Positions 17,382 to 26,223 of a stretch of 64,000 nucleotides of DNA are shown here, piece after piece. Within the stretch, counting starts at the first letter, position 1. Each line of letters opens with the position of its first letter. The notes beneath the pieces were generated by a model. It was given only the letters and a program-made list of their open reading frames with translations, searched no databases and had not been told where the DNA came from. The DNA comes from a bacterium. Its GTDB lineage: Bacteria; Armatimonadota; Abditibacteriia; Abditibacteriales; Abditibacteriaceae. The stretch spans positions 38,912 through 102,911 of the forward strand of contig SDZD01000017.1 of the NCBI GenBank assembly GCA_004172935.1, written 5' to 3'. Made by a program: the position numbers and the translations under genes.

Positions 17382-19868
17382 ATGAATTGGTTTCAACTGC
17401 TGGAACACGCGGCCACTGGTGGTGCATTGCTGGTTCAGTTGGCCCTTAAAGCCACGCTATTACTGCTTGTTGGGTTCGCTATAGTAGCGTTACTACAGCG
17501 CTCGTCGGCAGCAGTGCGCCACGTTCTATGGGCGACGTGTTGCCTTTGTTTGCTACTGCTACCTGCCTTCTCCATCGCATTGCCCGCGTGGCATCCCGTA
17601 ATCTGGCAACCCAAAGTTACCGTTCCTCCCTCCCCCTCATCCGACACGCTTTCTGCCGCAAATATCCCCGCCCCAATCAACTTCGCGGAGCAAGCGCCCA
17701 CCTTTCTGTTGCCCACCGTTGCCGCCCCCTCCAGCGATTCCGGCCCGGTAATCCCTCTCACCCAATGGGTTTTAGCCTCGCTGTTCGTCTGTTGGTTGCT
17801 GGGCGGAATGGTGGTGACTCGCAAAATGGGCACTGGATTCGTTGCAGCCAAACGCCTCAGTCGTCGGGGACGCCCCATTACAGAGGGGCCGCTGTGGGAT
17901 GAACTCATCCAATGCTCCGAGTCGCTCAATATGAACGCGCGCCCTCGTCTACTACTCGTTGCTGACGAAGCTCTGCCGATTCCACTGACATGGGGTTGCT
18001 GGCCCCCGGTGGTGTTGATGCCAGAATCATCCCAGCAGTGGGTGCCTTCCTGCCGTAGCGCCGCTCTTTTACACGAGCTATCACACATCCGTCGCCTCGA
18101 CTGGCTCATTCAGTCTCTGGCCTCACTGACTTGCCTTTTCTACTGGTTCCATCCGCTGGCCTGGGTTGCTCTGCACCGCCTTCGCCTCGAAAGCGAACGC
18201 GCCACCGACGACATGGTGTTGCAGACCGGACTTAAAGCTACCGATTACAGTTCGTCGCTGTTGGAAATCGTGCATCTTGTCGGCTCTCAGCGGACGAACA
18301 CCACCCCAAAGGATTCACTCATGAAATTTGCAGTTCCCATGTCAGGCACCTCGAAAATCGAGCTTCGCCTTCGCTCTATTCTCGACCCCAAACAAAGCCG
18401 TTCGGTGGTCACCCAAAAACTCTTCGTTGGTATCGCGTTGGCTTCTTTCGCCACCGTCGTTCCTCTAGCCACTGCTAAAGAACCCGCCGAAACCAACACC
18501 CCTGTCGAACCTCAACAGCCATCCGCGCGCGCCCCTCTCACAGACCCCACAAGCGCCATAAAACCAAGCGCTGCGAAACCAGTACAACCAAGCCCAGCAA
18601 TTGTTTCTGCCACTAAAAAGGGCGCCCCCTCTGTATTTGCCGCACCAGCTGGTTCTGCAGCCAAAACCACCAATACTCCCTCCGTATTTACCGCACCTGT
18701 CGCCGCGAAAGCTGCAAATAAAACCAACGCACCTTCTGTTTTTGCGATTCCTCCCATCGAGTCAGCAAATGCCGCGAAACCGGGCACCACACAATCGCAG
18801 CCAGCCCTATCACGCAAAAAACCCAGTCTTTATAACCCCTCTATTCCCCCTGCAAGTGCTGCCGCAAGCACAAGACAGCCATCTATATACGCTGATAACG
18901 GATACGCTTCCGCTATCAGCCCCACCCAGCCCACTATCCCCAGGCAACCGAGCGAAACCAGAGCTTCAGCGTTCGCCACAACCTCACCACAAGGTACTGC
19001 CACGCTCTTCCCCCCGAACACAGCAAGCTCCAATAGGTCGGCGACCGAATCGGTATATCCACAAAACGCCTCTTATGCTGGCACCGATCAACCAGCATCA
19101 CCTCCCATCTATGTACGCGAGGCTTATGCAGGTGGCACTAACAGCCTATCGTTTAGGGCGGAGGGCACCTCTCATCCAAGGAAAGACACTCTCGTAACAG
19201 GGTTCAAATTCAGCGGCAACACGCTTCTCAAGGACGAGGATTTACAAAAAGTCCTTGTTTCCAAACTAGGCGTTGTCTTGAATATGAAAAGCGTTTCGGA
19301 GGATAGGAATGCCCTCCAAAGAGCCTATGCCGCCAAAGGCTCCATCCTGCAGATACCGCGAGTCGCATTGGATGACGCAGGTATTATGACCTACCATCTG
19401 ATAGAAAACCCCGCAGTCACGGGCTATCGGTTTCATGGCAATAAAGCCCTCAGCGCCGACGAGTTGGCGAAAGTAATGGTTTCCAAACCGGGCGTCCGCT
19501 ACGACTGGAAAAGCGTCGAGGAAGACAAAAAGGCCGTCAAAAAAGCCTACGCGGCCAAAGGGCTGGAAGTCTCGATCAACAACGTCATGCAGGACGATGA
19601 TGGCGCTATTTCCTACAACGTTGATGAGGGCAAAATCACTCAGGTCAATATCGTGGGCCTCACCAAAACCGATCCCGAAGTCGCCCGCAAACTCATCATG
19701 GCCAAAGTGAATGAACCTGCCGACCCGCTCACCTTCTACCTCGATACTGTCCGTATAGGCAAAAGCGATTTGTTTAAGTCGTACGGTATCAAGACGAAGG
19801 AAGACCCCGATGTAAGGGGCGGAGTCATCGTCACCTACCTCTTTACCGAAAAAGAAGACACCCTCTGA
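17382..19868 (+). CDS. Second M56 membrane peptidase with POTRA-like repeats (tandem paralogue)
   Basis: 828 residues. The first 350 residues closely follow the upstream protein (identical MNWFQLLEHAA start, HELSHIRRLDWLIQSLASLT, DSLMKFAVPMSGTSKIE), so this is a tandem duplicate. Between the membrane anchor and the POTRA part lies about 200 residues of Pro/Ala/Ser-rich linker with recurring APSVFA/TPSVFT units. Two clear POTRA-like modules (about residues 605-740) and a divergent last one follow. The divergent C-terminal halves suggest different ligands or partners. It has no BlaI gene of its own. Confidence 0.82.
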   Translation: MNWFQLLEHAATGGALLVQLALKATLLLLVGFAIVALLQRSSAAVRHVLWATCCLCLLLLPAFSIALPAWHPVIWQPKVTVPPSPSSDTLSAANIPAPINFAEQAPTFLLPTVAAPSSDSGPVIPLTQWVLASLFVCWLLGGMVVTRKMGTGFVAAKRLSRRGRPITEGPLWDELIQCSESLNMNARPRLLLVADEALPIPLTWGCWPPVVLMPESSQQWVPSCRSAALLHELSHIRRLDWLIQSLASLTCLFYWFHPLAWVALHRLRLESERATDDMVLQTGLKATDYSSSLLEIVHLVGSQRTNTTPKDSLMKFAVPMSGTSKIELRLRSILDPKQSRSVVTQKLFVGIALASFATVVPLATAKEPAETNTPVEPQQPSARAPLTDPTSAIKPSAAKPVQPSPAIVSATKKGAPSVFAAPAGSAAKTTNTPSVFTAPVAAKAANKTNAPSVFAIPPIESANAAKPGTTQSQPALSRKKPSLYNPSIPPASAAASTRQPSIYADNGYASAISPTQPTIPRQPSETRASAFATTSPQGTATLFPPNTASSNRSATESVYPQNASYAGTDQPASPPIYVREAYAGGTNSLSFRAEGTSHPRKDTLVTGFKFSGNTLLKDEDLQKVLVSKLGVVLNMKSVSEDRNALQRAYAAKGSILQIPRVALDDAGIMTYHLIENPAVTGYRFHGNKALSADELAKVMVSKPGVRYDWKSVEEDKKAVKKAYAAKGLEVSINNVMQDDDGAISYNVDEGKITQVNIVGLTKTDPEVARKLIMAKVNEPADPLTFYLDTVRIGKSDLFKSYGIKTKEDPDVRGGVIVTYLFTEKEDTL

Positions 19869-19880
19869 CACTCAAACTGC

Positions 19881-19920
19881 AAAAAGCCCCGCCAACGACT
19901 TTCGGTTGGCGGGGCTTTTT
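19881..19920. terminator. Strong bidirectional terminator
   Basis: Perfect 16-bp arms (19881-19896, 19905-19920) rich in G and C with A5 and T5 ends and an 8-base loop; shared by the converging M56 and hydrolase genes. Confidence 0.9.
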
Positions 19921-19940
19921 GCTGGCATTGGCAGCCGAGG

Positions 19941-20780
19941 TTAGCTCACGGCTTCGGCGACTTTCTGGTTCTTAGTCGCCCATTCCAGAGCATAATCGGC
20001 GACGGCTTCCCAGCCCTCTTGACCGCAGGTGAAGTGGCAACGACCGGGGAACTCGTGGAAGTCGGTGACGGCTTTCGAGTGCTTGTAGTGGTTAGCGTTC
20101 GATTTATTAACCGAGGCTGGCATGATGTTGTCTTCGCCGCCCGCGATGAAGAGCAGCGGCGCCCGGTCGTCGTTATGATAGTTGACGTAGGTGGCCTGAT
20201 GCCCCGGAGTCACATTCGCCAACACGCCGCCCCATACGAAGGTTGCGGGCGCCGGGATGTAGTAGCGCTCATAAACCATCGCCGCCTCTTCCTCGCTCAT
20301 GGTGTTGGTGAAGGCGTAGTGGAACTGTTCGGCGGTAAATGGCGCGGTGTGGCCGCGCTCGCCGGGATGGCTCAGAATCGGGAACAACGACTTAATCTGC
20401 GAAATGGGGTTGACCAACACGCCCTCGGTGGGCGCCGAGTCGATGACTACTCCCGCCGCGCCAAAACCGTGGTCCAGAAGAATTTGAACAAGCGTGCCAC
20501 CGAAGGAGTGCCCGGTCAGAATAGGAGGCTTATCGAGCGCGCCAATAATCTCTTCCAAATGCGCGACGACATTGGGCACTGTGCTGGTTTCGATAATGGT
20601 GGGATTGGCGCGTAACTCCTCGACCTCGACTTCGAAGCCGGGGTATGCGGGCGTGAGGACTTTGTAGCCCTTTTCGCTGTAGTAAGTGACCCAATGCTCC
20701 CAGCTGCGCGGAGTCATCCACAGGCCATGAACCAGAACGATGGTATCGGCAGCAGTCGAATTTAATGCGGTATCTGACAT
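19941..20780 (-). CDS. Alpha/beta hydrolase
   Basis: 279 residues from the ATG at 20780, which has an AGGA ribosome-binding site; a longer start at 20825 would overlap the upstream gene. The oxyanion segment is VLVHGLWMTPRSW, the nucleophile elbow is TGHSFGGTL, the acid is probably in GGEDNIMP, and the His in FPGRCHFT. It hydrolyses an ester, amide or similar bond, substrate unknown. It lies 41 bp downstream of another, truncated hydrolase gene in the same orientation. Confidence 0.82.
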   Translation of the reverse strand: MSDTALNSTAADTIVLVHGLWMTPRSWEHWVTYYSEKGYKVLTPAYPGFEVEVEELRANPTIIETSTVPNVVAHLEEIIGALDKPPILTGHSFGGTLVQILLDHGFGAAGVVIDSAPTEGVLVNPISQIKSLFPILSHPGERGHTAPFTAEQFHYAFTNTMSEEEAAMVYERYYIPAPATFVWGGVLANVTPGHQATYVNYHNDDRAPLLFIAGGEDNIMPASVNKSNANHYKHSKAVTDFHEFPGRCHFTCGQEGWEAVADYALEWATKNQKVAEAVS

Positions 20781-20821
20781 AATAATTTTCCTGTGATGGG
20801 TTTCTAAAAAGGTATTGTCGC

Positions 20822-21439
20822 TCACGATTGCACGAACTCAAGCAAATCGGCGTTCAGCTTGTCTTTGCTGGTGTCGCCCAGACTGTGTGTGCCGCCGGGA
20901 TAGATTTTCAAGGTAGCGTTCGGCACCAACTTGGAGGACAGCATGGCGGCGGCTCCAATCGGCACAATCTGGTCGTCGTCACCGTGGATGATGAGCGTTG
21001 GGATGTCGAATTTCTTCAGGTCTTCGGTGAAGTCGGTTTCCGAAAACGCCTTGATACAGTCGTAGGCGTTCTTGTGGCCACTCATCATCCCTTGGCGCCA
21101 CCACGACTGAATGAGTCCCTGCGAAACCTTGGCGCCGGGGCGGTTGAAGCCGAAGAACGGACCACTGGCAACATCGAGAAAGAACTGTGCCCGGTCAGCG
21201 AGGTAGGCGGCGCGAAAGCCATCGAACACTTCGATGGGCAAACCGCCGGGGTTGGCCTCGGTTTTCAGCATCAGTGGAGGCACCGCGCCCATCAGCACGG
21301 CCTTGGACACGCGCTCGGTGCCATAGCGACCAATGAAACGTGCCACTTCGCCACCGCCCGTCGAATGCCCAATCATCACGGCTTCGCGCAAATCAAGCAA
21401 CTCGAAAAGCTCGTGCAAATCATCAGCGTAGGTATCCAT
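20822..21439 (-). pseudogene. 5'-truncated haloperoxidase-like alpha/beta hydrolase, cut by element insertion
   Basis: 205 residues remain. They contain the nucleophile elbow [18 protein letters not shown], the acid segment [10 protein letters not shown] and the His in [10 protein letters not shown], typical of non-haem chloroperoxidase-like hydrolases of about 275 residues. The first 70 or so residues, which include the oxyanion HG motif, are missing. The readable frame begins at MDTYADDL, a segment that in the family sits mid-protein. The break coincides with the end of the serine recombinase gene 18 bp away. The lost 5' part should lie at the far end of the element, outside the window. Confidence 0.85.
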
Positions 21440-21459
21440 CTCGATGGTTTAAACAATTA
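21430..21459. other. Probable attachment-site junction (attL)
   Basis: Between the recombinase stop codon (21457-21459) and the first preserved hydrolase codons (from 21439 down) lie 17 bp. This is where homology to the host gene begins and element genes end, so the crossover core should be within or near this span. The exact core cannot be set without the other end. Confidence 0.6.
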
Positions 21460-23103
21460 GGTGTCTGAGTAGGGCCGAAAAACAATTTCTATAGCCTTCG
21501 TCTCATTAAAATTCGGAATGACCTTCTCCACGAACTGTAGCAGTATCTCGCGCTTTTTAAGAACGGGGATTTGTTCAGGTGGACCCAAAAGGATTTTCTC
21601 GACATCGCCGCCAAAGTTCTGTTTAGGCATTTCCTTCAAGGACTTTGTCTTACGTTGGCCCTGATGGTGCTGGTTTATCTGCCGCTCCAGCTCTTGGCGA
21701 CGATGGGCAATCCCTTCGAGCTTTCGCGTGTAGATAGCCGTTGGCACTCCAAGACCTACAGCTTGAATTTGAGCGTCCACCGTCGCCTCTTCCAGTGCCT
21801 GAAGCTCTTTTAGTTCCCGCTTCCAATCGGTTATGTTGCCACTCGAAGATGGCTTGGATTCCTGAGCATGTCGCTCGCGCCAATAGTCCTCCATCACGCG
21901 AGGGTTGGTGATGTATTCAGCAACACGAATCAGCACTTCTGTCTCGACTGTTGCGGCCTTAATTTTTGTGCCAGGGCATCGTCTCTCTTTATCCAACGGC
22001 ATAAATGAGCGACTGCATTTGTAGGTCGCATTATTGAGTCGCTCTTCATGCGTCCATTCTGAAGAGGGTTTCAACCTCATCTTTCGAGAGCCGATACCAT
22101 AGAGCCGCGCAGTCATAGAGCCACCGCAGAGGGGGCAGAAGATAAGCCCTGACAGAAGCCACTTCCGCGCACGTGGCCCACTGGATAGCGTTTTGTTATC
22201 GACCATCCGTCGTTGGCATAAATCCCACATTTCGACAGACACAAGCGCAGGAGCCTCGAAGGTAATGGGGTTGGGGTTGGGCCGCGTTACCCGGCTCTTA
22301 CCGCCCTTGGCATTTTCAACGCGCGTGGTGATAGTCTTCGAGTAACCACCCACTCCCTTATAAACCGGGTTCTTGAGAATTGCCCTGACAGAAGACGGAC
22401 TCCATTCTATACCGCCCTGCGGAGCCAGAACGCCCTGGTCCATCAACCATGCAGCTATACCACGTAAAGAGTTGCCTTCGGACGCTCTTTTGAAAATTTC
22501 AATGGCAAGCTTTGACTCCGCTTCGAGAATGATATATTTGCCAATCTGGTCGGCTGGATATTCACCTCGCAGTACATCCGTTTTGGTAACAACGTGATAC
22601 CCAAAAGCCGACGATGAGCGCCCAACCTGTTCGCCCTTTTTGGCCTTGGCTTCGCGGCCCGTCATCGTCCGCTCTCTAATCTTCAGCCGTTCATATTCGG
22701 CAAACATACCTGTCATGCCAAAGTTCAACCGCTGCTCAGGTGTGGAGAGGTCGCCAACTTCCAACGTGCAAAAGGCCAGTCTGCCGCCCGTGATTTGTAC
22801 CCGCTTGAGGATTTGTTGCTGGTGCTCGGAGTCGCGCGAGTAGCGACTCATGTCGTAGATAATGAGCGTATCGGCTTCGCCGTTCTCTATGGCCGTAAGC
22901 GCACTCTGAAGGCCATGCCGACTCCGGTAAGAGGCGCCGCTCTCCATGTCCTGAAAACTCGCCACAACGGAAGCGCCTAGCTGCTCGGCTTTGGCACGGC
23001 ACGCGATGAACTGCGAATCGAGCGAAGTGCCCTCACCCTGTTGCTCTGTTGAGACGCGCGTATATATGACCGCTTTGGATGCGGCGCCTTTAATAATTGC
23101 CAT
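21457..23103 (-). CDS. int: Large serine recombinase (integrase)
   Basis: 548 residues. The resolvase N-terminal domain (about 8-160) has the catalytic Ser in YTRVSTEQQGEGTSLDSQ and the MSRYSRD arginine motif. The recombinase domain (about 185-300) includes NSLRGIAAWLMDQGV and SVRAILKNPVYKG. A zinc ribbon follows (CPLCGGSM and a later Cys pair), then a coiled-coil stretch near 420-490. Length and order match phiC31/Bxb1-type integrases, which join attP to attB through a 2-bp core without host factors. It lies at the element's left edge. Confidence 0.95.
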   Translation of the reverse strand: MAIIKGAASKAVIYTRVSTEQQGEGTSLDSQFIACRAKAEQLGASVVASFQDMESGASYRSRHGLQSALTAIENGEADTLIIYDMSRYSRDSEHQQQILKRVQITGGRLAFCTLEVGDLSTPEQRLNFGMTGMFAEYERLKIRERTMTGREAKAKKGEQVGRSSSAFGYHVVTKTDVLRGEYPADQIGKYIILEAESKLAIEIFKRASEGNSLRGIAAWLMDQGVLAPQGGIEWSPSSVRAILKNPVYKGVGGYSKTITTRVENAKGGKSRVTRPNPNPITFEAPALVSVEMWDLCQRRMVDNKTLSSGPRARKWLLSGLIFCPLCGGSMTARLYGIGSRKMRLKPSSEWTHEERLNNATYKCSRSFMPLDKERRCPGTKIKAATVETEVLIRVAEYITNPRVMEDYWRERHAQESKPSSSGNITDWKRELKELQALEEATVDAQIQAVGLGVPTAIYTRKLEGIAHRRQELERQINQHHQGQRKTKSLKEMPKQNFGGDVEKILLGPPEQIPVLKKREILLQFVEKVIPNFNETKAIEIVFRPYSDT

Positions 23104-23122
23104 TGGGGATTACCTCACTAAA

Positions 23123-23560
23123 TTACGCGGCTACTGCACTCATCTTTTTCAACTGCGCTAGAATCGCCGCTTCTATCTGTGGGTTAGGCCCTAGTGTGTA
23201 AGTCAGCATCGGCCAACCATCACTCCATTCAGCAGGACAATAGCCCATTTCACCCATAGCAATATCTAAATGTCCGACAGCAAACGCAGGAACGATGCGG
23301 GCGCCATGTTGGATTCGTTCAGCATCGTAGGGCACGCCAAAAGAGGTATTGACTTCCCAAAGCCGAGCGACGCCATTTCCAAGCGGTTCGAAAATTTGGA
23401 TGGTATTGCCCAGCCTCCAGTCCTTGGTTGAGGCTTGAGGTGCAGAGTCGAATCCCCAAAATGATTGGATACGAACGCCGCCGGAATGCTCAACTTCGGT
23501 GGGTGGAACGACCACTTGATTTATTTGGAATTCAGCGAGAAATTCGGGTGTAAGGCTCAT
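23123..23560 (-). CDS. Hypothetical element protein
   Basis: 145 residues from the ATG at 23560 (MSLTPEFLAEFQ), which overlaps the stop of the previous leftward gene in an ATGA. It contains RIQSFWGFDSAPQ and GYCPAEWSDGWPMLTY and no known motif I can name. It ends 20 bp before the integrase start. The position next to int could fit a recombination directionality factor, but nothing in the sequence supports that. Confidence 0.65.
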   Translation of the reverse strand: MSLTPEFLAEFQINQVVVPPTEVEHSGGVRIQSFWGFDSAPQASTKDWRLGNTIQIFEPLGNGVARLWEVNTSFGVPYDAERIQHGARIVPAFAVGHLDIAMGEMGYCPAEWSDGWPMLTYTLGPNPQIEAAILAQLKKMSAVAA

Positions 23561-23745
23561 ATGATTTGGAACTCCGCTAACGGTTCGAGTAGTACAACTG
23601 GAAGTTCCTGATGGGTGGTTTGGTCGAAGGCGGTGCCGATATGGATTTCGCAATCCAGCTTGCATTCGTCGCAGGTCACAACCTCGCCGTCGACAATCAC
23701 AAATTCAATGTCAGAGCCGCATTGTGGGCATGGTAGGGTGTTCAT
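23557..23745 (-). CDS. Small zinc-ribbon protein
   Basis: 62 residues with two Cys pairs, CPQCGSD and CDECKLDC, spaced as a zinc ribbon. Start and stop overlap both neighbours (ATGA at each side), so it is translated as part of the ParB-to-integrase operon. Confidence 0.7.
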   Translation of the reverse strand: MNTLPCPQCGSDIEFVIVDGEVVTCDECKLDCEIHIGTAFDQTTHQELPVVLLEPLAEFQII

Positions 23746-24653
23746 CGTGCTAAATCCTCGCGCAGGAAACGGCGCGCGACGGGCCTGACCATCGCTTCAA
23801 AATCGGAGTCACTGAGCAGTGGCGCCCACACAAGAAGGGCATCAATAGCCCGTTGGACCTCTTGCCGCACCTCATCGCGCTTTGGGCCTGTGACTCGCTT
23901 TCCCCGCGACATCGAAGACGATTCGCCGCGCGAGTTGGCCTGGCGGCGTTCACCTGTCTGCGAATCGGGCGAACTGTGAGCCTTGGCGCGCTCGGCGTGT
24001 TCCATCGCTGATTGATGGGCCTCGACTCGTGCCTTAATTTTGGAGTGCGGCGCATTGTCCTTTACTTCTTCGAGTAACTGCGCGCGCGTGTCTGACTCTT
24101 TCACCTTGTCGATCAGTAGGAGCGAACTCATCGCGTTCGGTCGAGTGGCTGCAACTTCCTTCACATCGTCACCAGTTCTGAGCAACGCAAGCCGATTGTT
24201 CACCCATCCCTGCGACACCTCGTTCTCTTCGCCGCGTGATTTCGAAATGGCTTTTGTTACCTGGTAGATGGTAAGCCCTTGGCCTTCCATCATCGCGCGA
24301 ATGGCGTGCGCTTCTTCCAACGGTGTCAGATCGACCCGCTGGATATTGTCGATGAGAGCCAACTGCTCGGCCTCAGCATCATCGACGTTTTTGATAATGA
24401 CGGGTAGTTCGTCGAGGATGCCATCACTGGCACGCCAACGACGTTCGCCGCCGATAATCATGTATTCAGCGCCAGTGAGTCGCGACTTCTTGTAACGCAC
24501 TAACAGCGGCTGAAGCACACCGTACTCACGAATCGACTCGGCGAGGTTTGCCATCTCAGCCTCACTGAAATGCTTGCGCGGCTGGTTGGGGTTCGGGTAA
24601 ATCGAATCGCGCGGGATTGTCGCGGCGCCTTCGATGGGTTTAGTTGCCGTCAT
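23742..24653 (-). CDS. ParB/RepB/Spo0J-family protein
   Basis: 303 residues from the ATG at 24653, which overlaps the previous stop. The ParB N-terminal domain is clear: IYPNPNQPRKHFSEAEMANL, YGVLQPLLVRY and IIGGERRWRAS (CTP-binding and hydrolysis motifs of ParB), followed by NIQRVDLTPLEEAHAIRAMM and the helix-turn-helix region. The C-terminal 90 residues are charged linker plus a short helical end. No ParA gene is visible nearby, so it may regulate transcription or help maintain an extrachromosomal stage rather than form a full partition system. Confidence 0.88.
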   Translation of the reverse strand: MTATKPIEGAATIPRDSIYPNPNQPRKHFSEAEMANLAESIREYGVLQPLLVRYKKSRLTGAEYMIIGGERRWRASDGILDELPVIIKNVDDAEAEQLALIDNIQRVDLTPLEEAHAIRAMMEGQGLTIYQVTKAISKSRGEENEVSQGWVNNRLALLRTGDDVKEVAATRPNAMSSLLLIDKVKESDTRAQLLEEVKDNAPHSKIKARVEAHQSAMEHAERAKAHSSPDSQTGERRQANSRGESSSMSRGKRVTGPKRDEVRQEVQRAIDALLVWAPLLSDSDFEAMVRPVARRFLREDLAR

Positions 24654-25072
24654 CAGTAATCCAGCCCCCACGACTTAACCTCTACTTCTGAGAAATCCTG
24701 AATCCATTCAGCCTTTTCGTGGGCGGTTGCTTCGATGGAGATGCCAGATAACCAGCACCCTCGGCGAAATTTATCAAGCCATTCAGCCTCAAGCTGTCCC
24801 TGTGCAGTTCCGGGCGAATATGATGGTTCAGCCATCACTCCATCAAGACCTACTACTAATCTGCCTGATGATGACAAAGGCCGTAGGACAATGCCATGTT
24901 CGTTCACGATAATAGTGATTTCCTCATCGTCAACTCGTGTGGTGGTATTGAAAGTCCACTGTTTCATTATCTGGTCAAAGACGCGATTAAATGGGTAGCC
25001 CCAAACTTTAGTGAGTCGCTTTCTAAATGCTAGTGCTTTTTGGTCTGTGATATTGATTAGCTGTAAAGCCAT
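24653..25072 (-). CDS. Hypothetical element protein
   Basis: 139 residues from the ATG at 25072, which has a GGAGG ribbon-binding-site-like sequence 9 bases upstream that decides the start. It begins MALQLINITDQKALAFRKRL and contains many acidic residues at the end. No recognised domain. It overlaps the DUF3761 gene by 16 bp and the ParB gene by 1 codon. Confidence 0.65.
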   Translation of the reverse strand: MALQLINITDQKALAFRKRLTKVWGYPFNRVFDQIMKQWTFNTTTRVDDEEITIIVNEHGIVLRPLSSSGRLVVGLDGVMAEPSYSPGTAQGQLEAEWLDKFRRGCWLSGISIEATAHEKAEWIQDFSEVEVKSWGLDY

Positions 25073-25476
25073 TGCGCTACACCTCCATGATGTGAACATG
25101 CTCCCCTACCCGTTGCTTCCGAATAGCTCCCGTCATTGCATTTCGCCCCGGTTCTCCCACCACTGCGCGCCGGTGCCGAACCACTCACATCGGTCGAAGA
25201 TGAGCCAGAACGCCATGACGGCGTGTACTGAGGAACCGCATAAGGCGTCGCTGTTGGGTCGGCAACAAAGCGCGGGTCGTTTTCAAATTCCCCAATGTCG
25301 GTCGGCGGCGACCAATTGGATGACGGCGCCGATTGCAGCACTGGCTTAGATGGTATCGGCGCAGGTTCGCGGGTGACGAGAAATAGTGGCCCACCTATGA
25401 GGAGAGGGACAGCCAGTAACGCGGCGATGATGGCGCGGGCACCTTTACGCGCCTCACGTTCTTCAGGGATAAGCAT
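25057..25476 (-). CDS. Membrane-anchored DUF3761-like protein
   Basis: 139 residues. One membrane helix near residues 16-35 (ALLAVPLLIGGPLFLVT), a Pro/Ser-rich linker, and a C-terminal CNDGSYSEATGRGACSHHGG segment that matches DUF3761, a short Cys/His domain found in exported bacterial proteins. The Cys/His-rich end is probably outside the cytoplasm. As a lysogeny-block gene it may be expressed from the prophage. Confidence 0.72.
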   Translation of the reverse strand: MLIPEEREARKGARAIIAALLAVPLLIGGPLFLVTREPAPIPSKPVLQSAPSSNWSPPTDIGEFENDPRFVADPTATPYAVPQYTPSWRSGSSSTDVSGSAPARSGGRTGAKCNDGSYSEATGRGACSHHGGVAQWLYS

Positions 25477-25481
25477 GAGAA

Positions 25482-25805
25482 CTAGGGATTCTTTGGTAGA
25501 AAAAACTGATTGATAATGTGGGTGCTATACCACTGCGTTTCGTCCAGTCCCGGTCGGCTTAATCCAACCGCAACATCAACTGTTCCGCCTGGGAAACGAT
25601 GATTCCCGTCGAAGGCCACCACAGTACCGAGAATGCCGCCAACGTTGTTATAGATCACCGTTCCTTCAGGTGTTCCCCTGCCGGAATCTGCGATTCTCAC
25701 CATCCCTTTCGGCGGAGGTTGACGAACATACGTAGACACCTTGGCTGGACGTTGTGCGCATCCTGCCAACATCATCAGCGTAAGCAATGAAATCAGATGC
25801 TTCAT
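25482..25805 (-). CDS. Small lipoprotein
   Basis: 107 residues with a lipoprotein signal: MKHLISLLTLMMLAGC, lipobox LAGC with Cys 16. The mature part has PEGTVIYNNVGGILGTVVAF. Function unknown. It and the preceding membrane protein are surface-directed products in the lysogeny block, a place where superinfection-exclusion proteins often occur; that role is only a guess here. Confidence 0.7.
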   Translation of the reverse strand: MKHLISLLTLMMLAGCAQRPAKVSTYVRQPPPKGMVRIADSGRGTPEGTVIYNNVGGILGTVVAFDGNHRFPGGTVDVAVGLSRPGLDETQWYSTHIINQFFLPKNP

Positions 25806-25807
25806 GA

Positions 25808-26212
25808 CTACACCGTCCCCTCATATTCGTCTAATTCAGGCCATCGAAGCTCGATAAATCCGCCACTGGTGAACCTGGGTGGATACTGATTATCGGTCAG
25901 GTGGTCGCGCAGAAGATTGCGGGCGAGGCCAAACAGCACATCTTTACTGGGTTTGGTATTGGGATAGTACCGCTCCCAGTCGACGTAAATAGTCACGTCA
26001 AAATGGTTGCTCGTCTTCGAACTGACAATCTCCATTTCAACGCGATAAAACGTCTCGAATGCATCGTTTATCTCAACGGCGCAAGGTTCTAATACCTTCC
26101 ATGTTTCTTCATTGGCATGGATGGATGCGTAAATATTGATTTCGCGTTGGGGCGAGTAAGCGGGCTTTAATAGAGAGTGCGATGGTGCTTGATGAGGTTG
26201 GGTATGTGGCAT
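25808..26212 (-). CDS. Hypothetical element protein
   Basis: 134 residues, no recognised domain. It has EINIYASIHANEETWKVL and VEMEIVSSKTSNHFDVTIYV, suggesting an alpha/beta fold. It starts 11 bp after the repressor gene and ends 2 bp before the lipoprotein gene, so it belongs to the repressor-led operon. Confidence 0.6.
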   Translation of the reverse strand: MPHTQPHQAPSHSLLKPAYSPQREINIYASIHANEETWKVLEPCAVEINDAFETFYRVEMEIVSSKTSNHFDVTIYVDWERYYPNTKPSKDVLFGLARNLLRDHLTDNQYPPRFTSGGFIELRWPELDEYEGTV

Positions 26213-26223
26213 TTTCGACTTAG

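Noticed and set aside
18601..19197. 198-codon frame inside the second M56 gene
   Set aside because: It results from the Pro/Ser/Ala-rich linker composition in another frame, unlike the methylase case it has no ordered conserved motifs.
21430..21459. tRNA-gene attachment site
   Set aside because: No tRNA-like cloverleaf is visible; the integrase is a serine type and the broken gene is a hydrolase.
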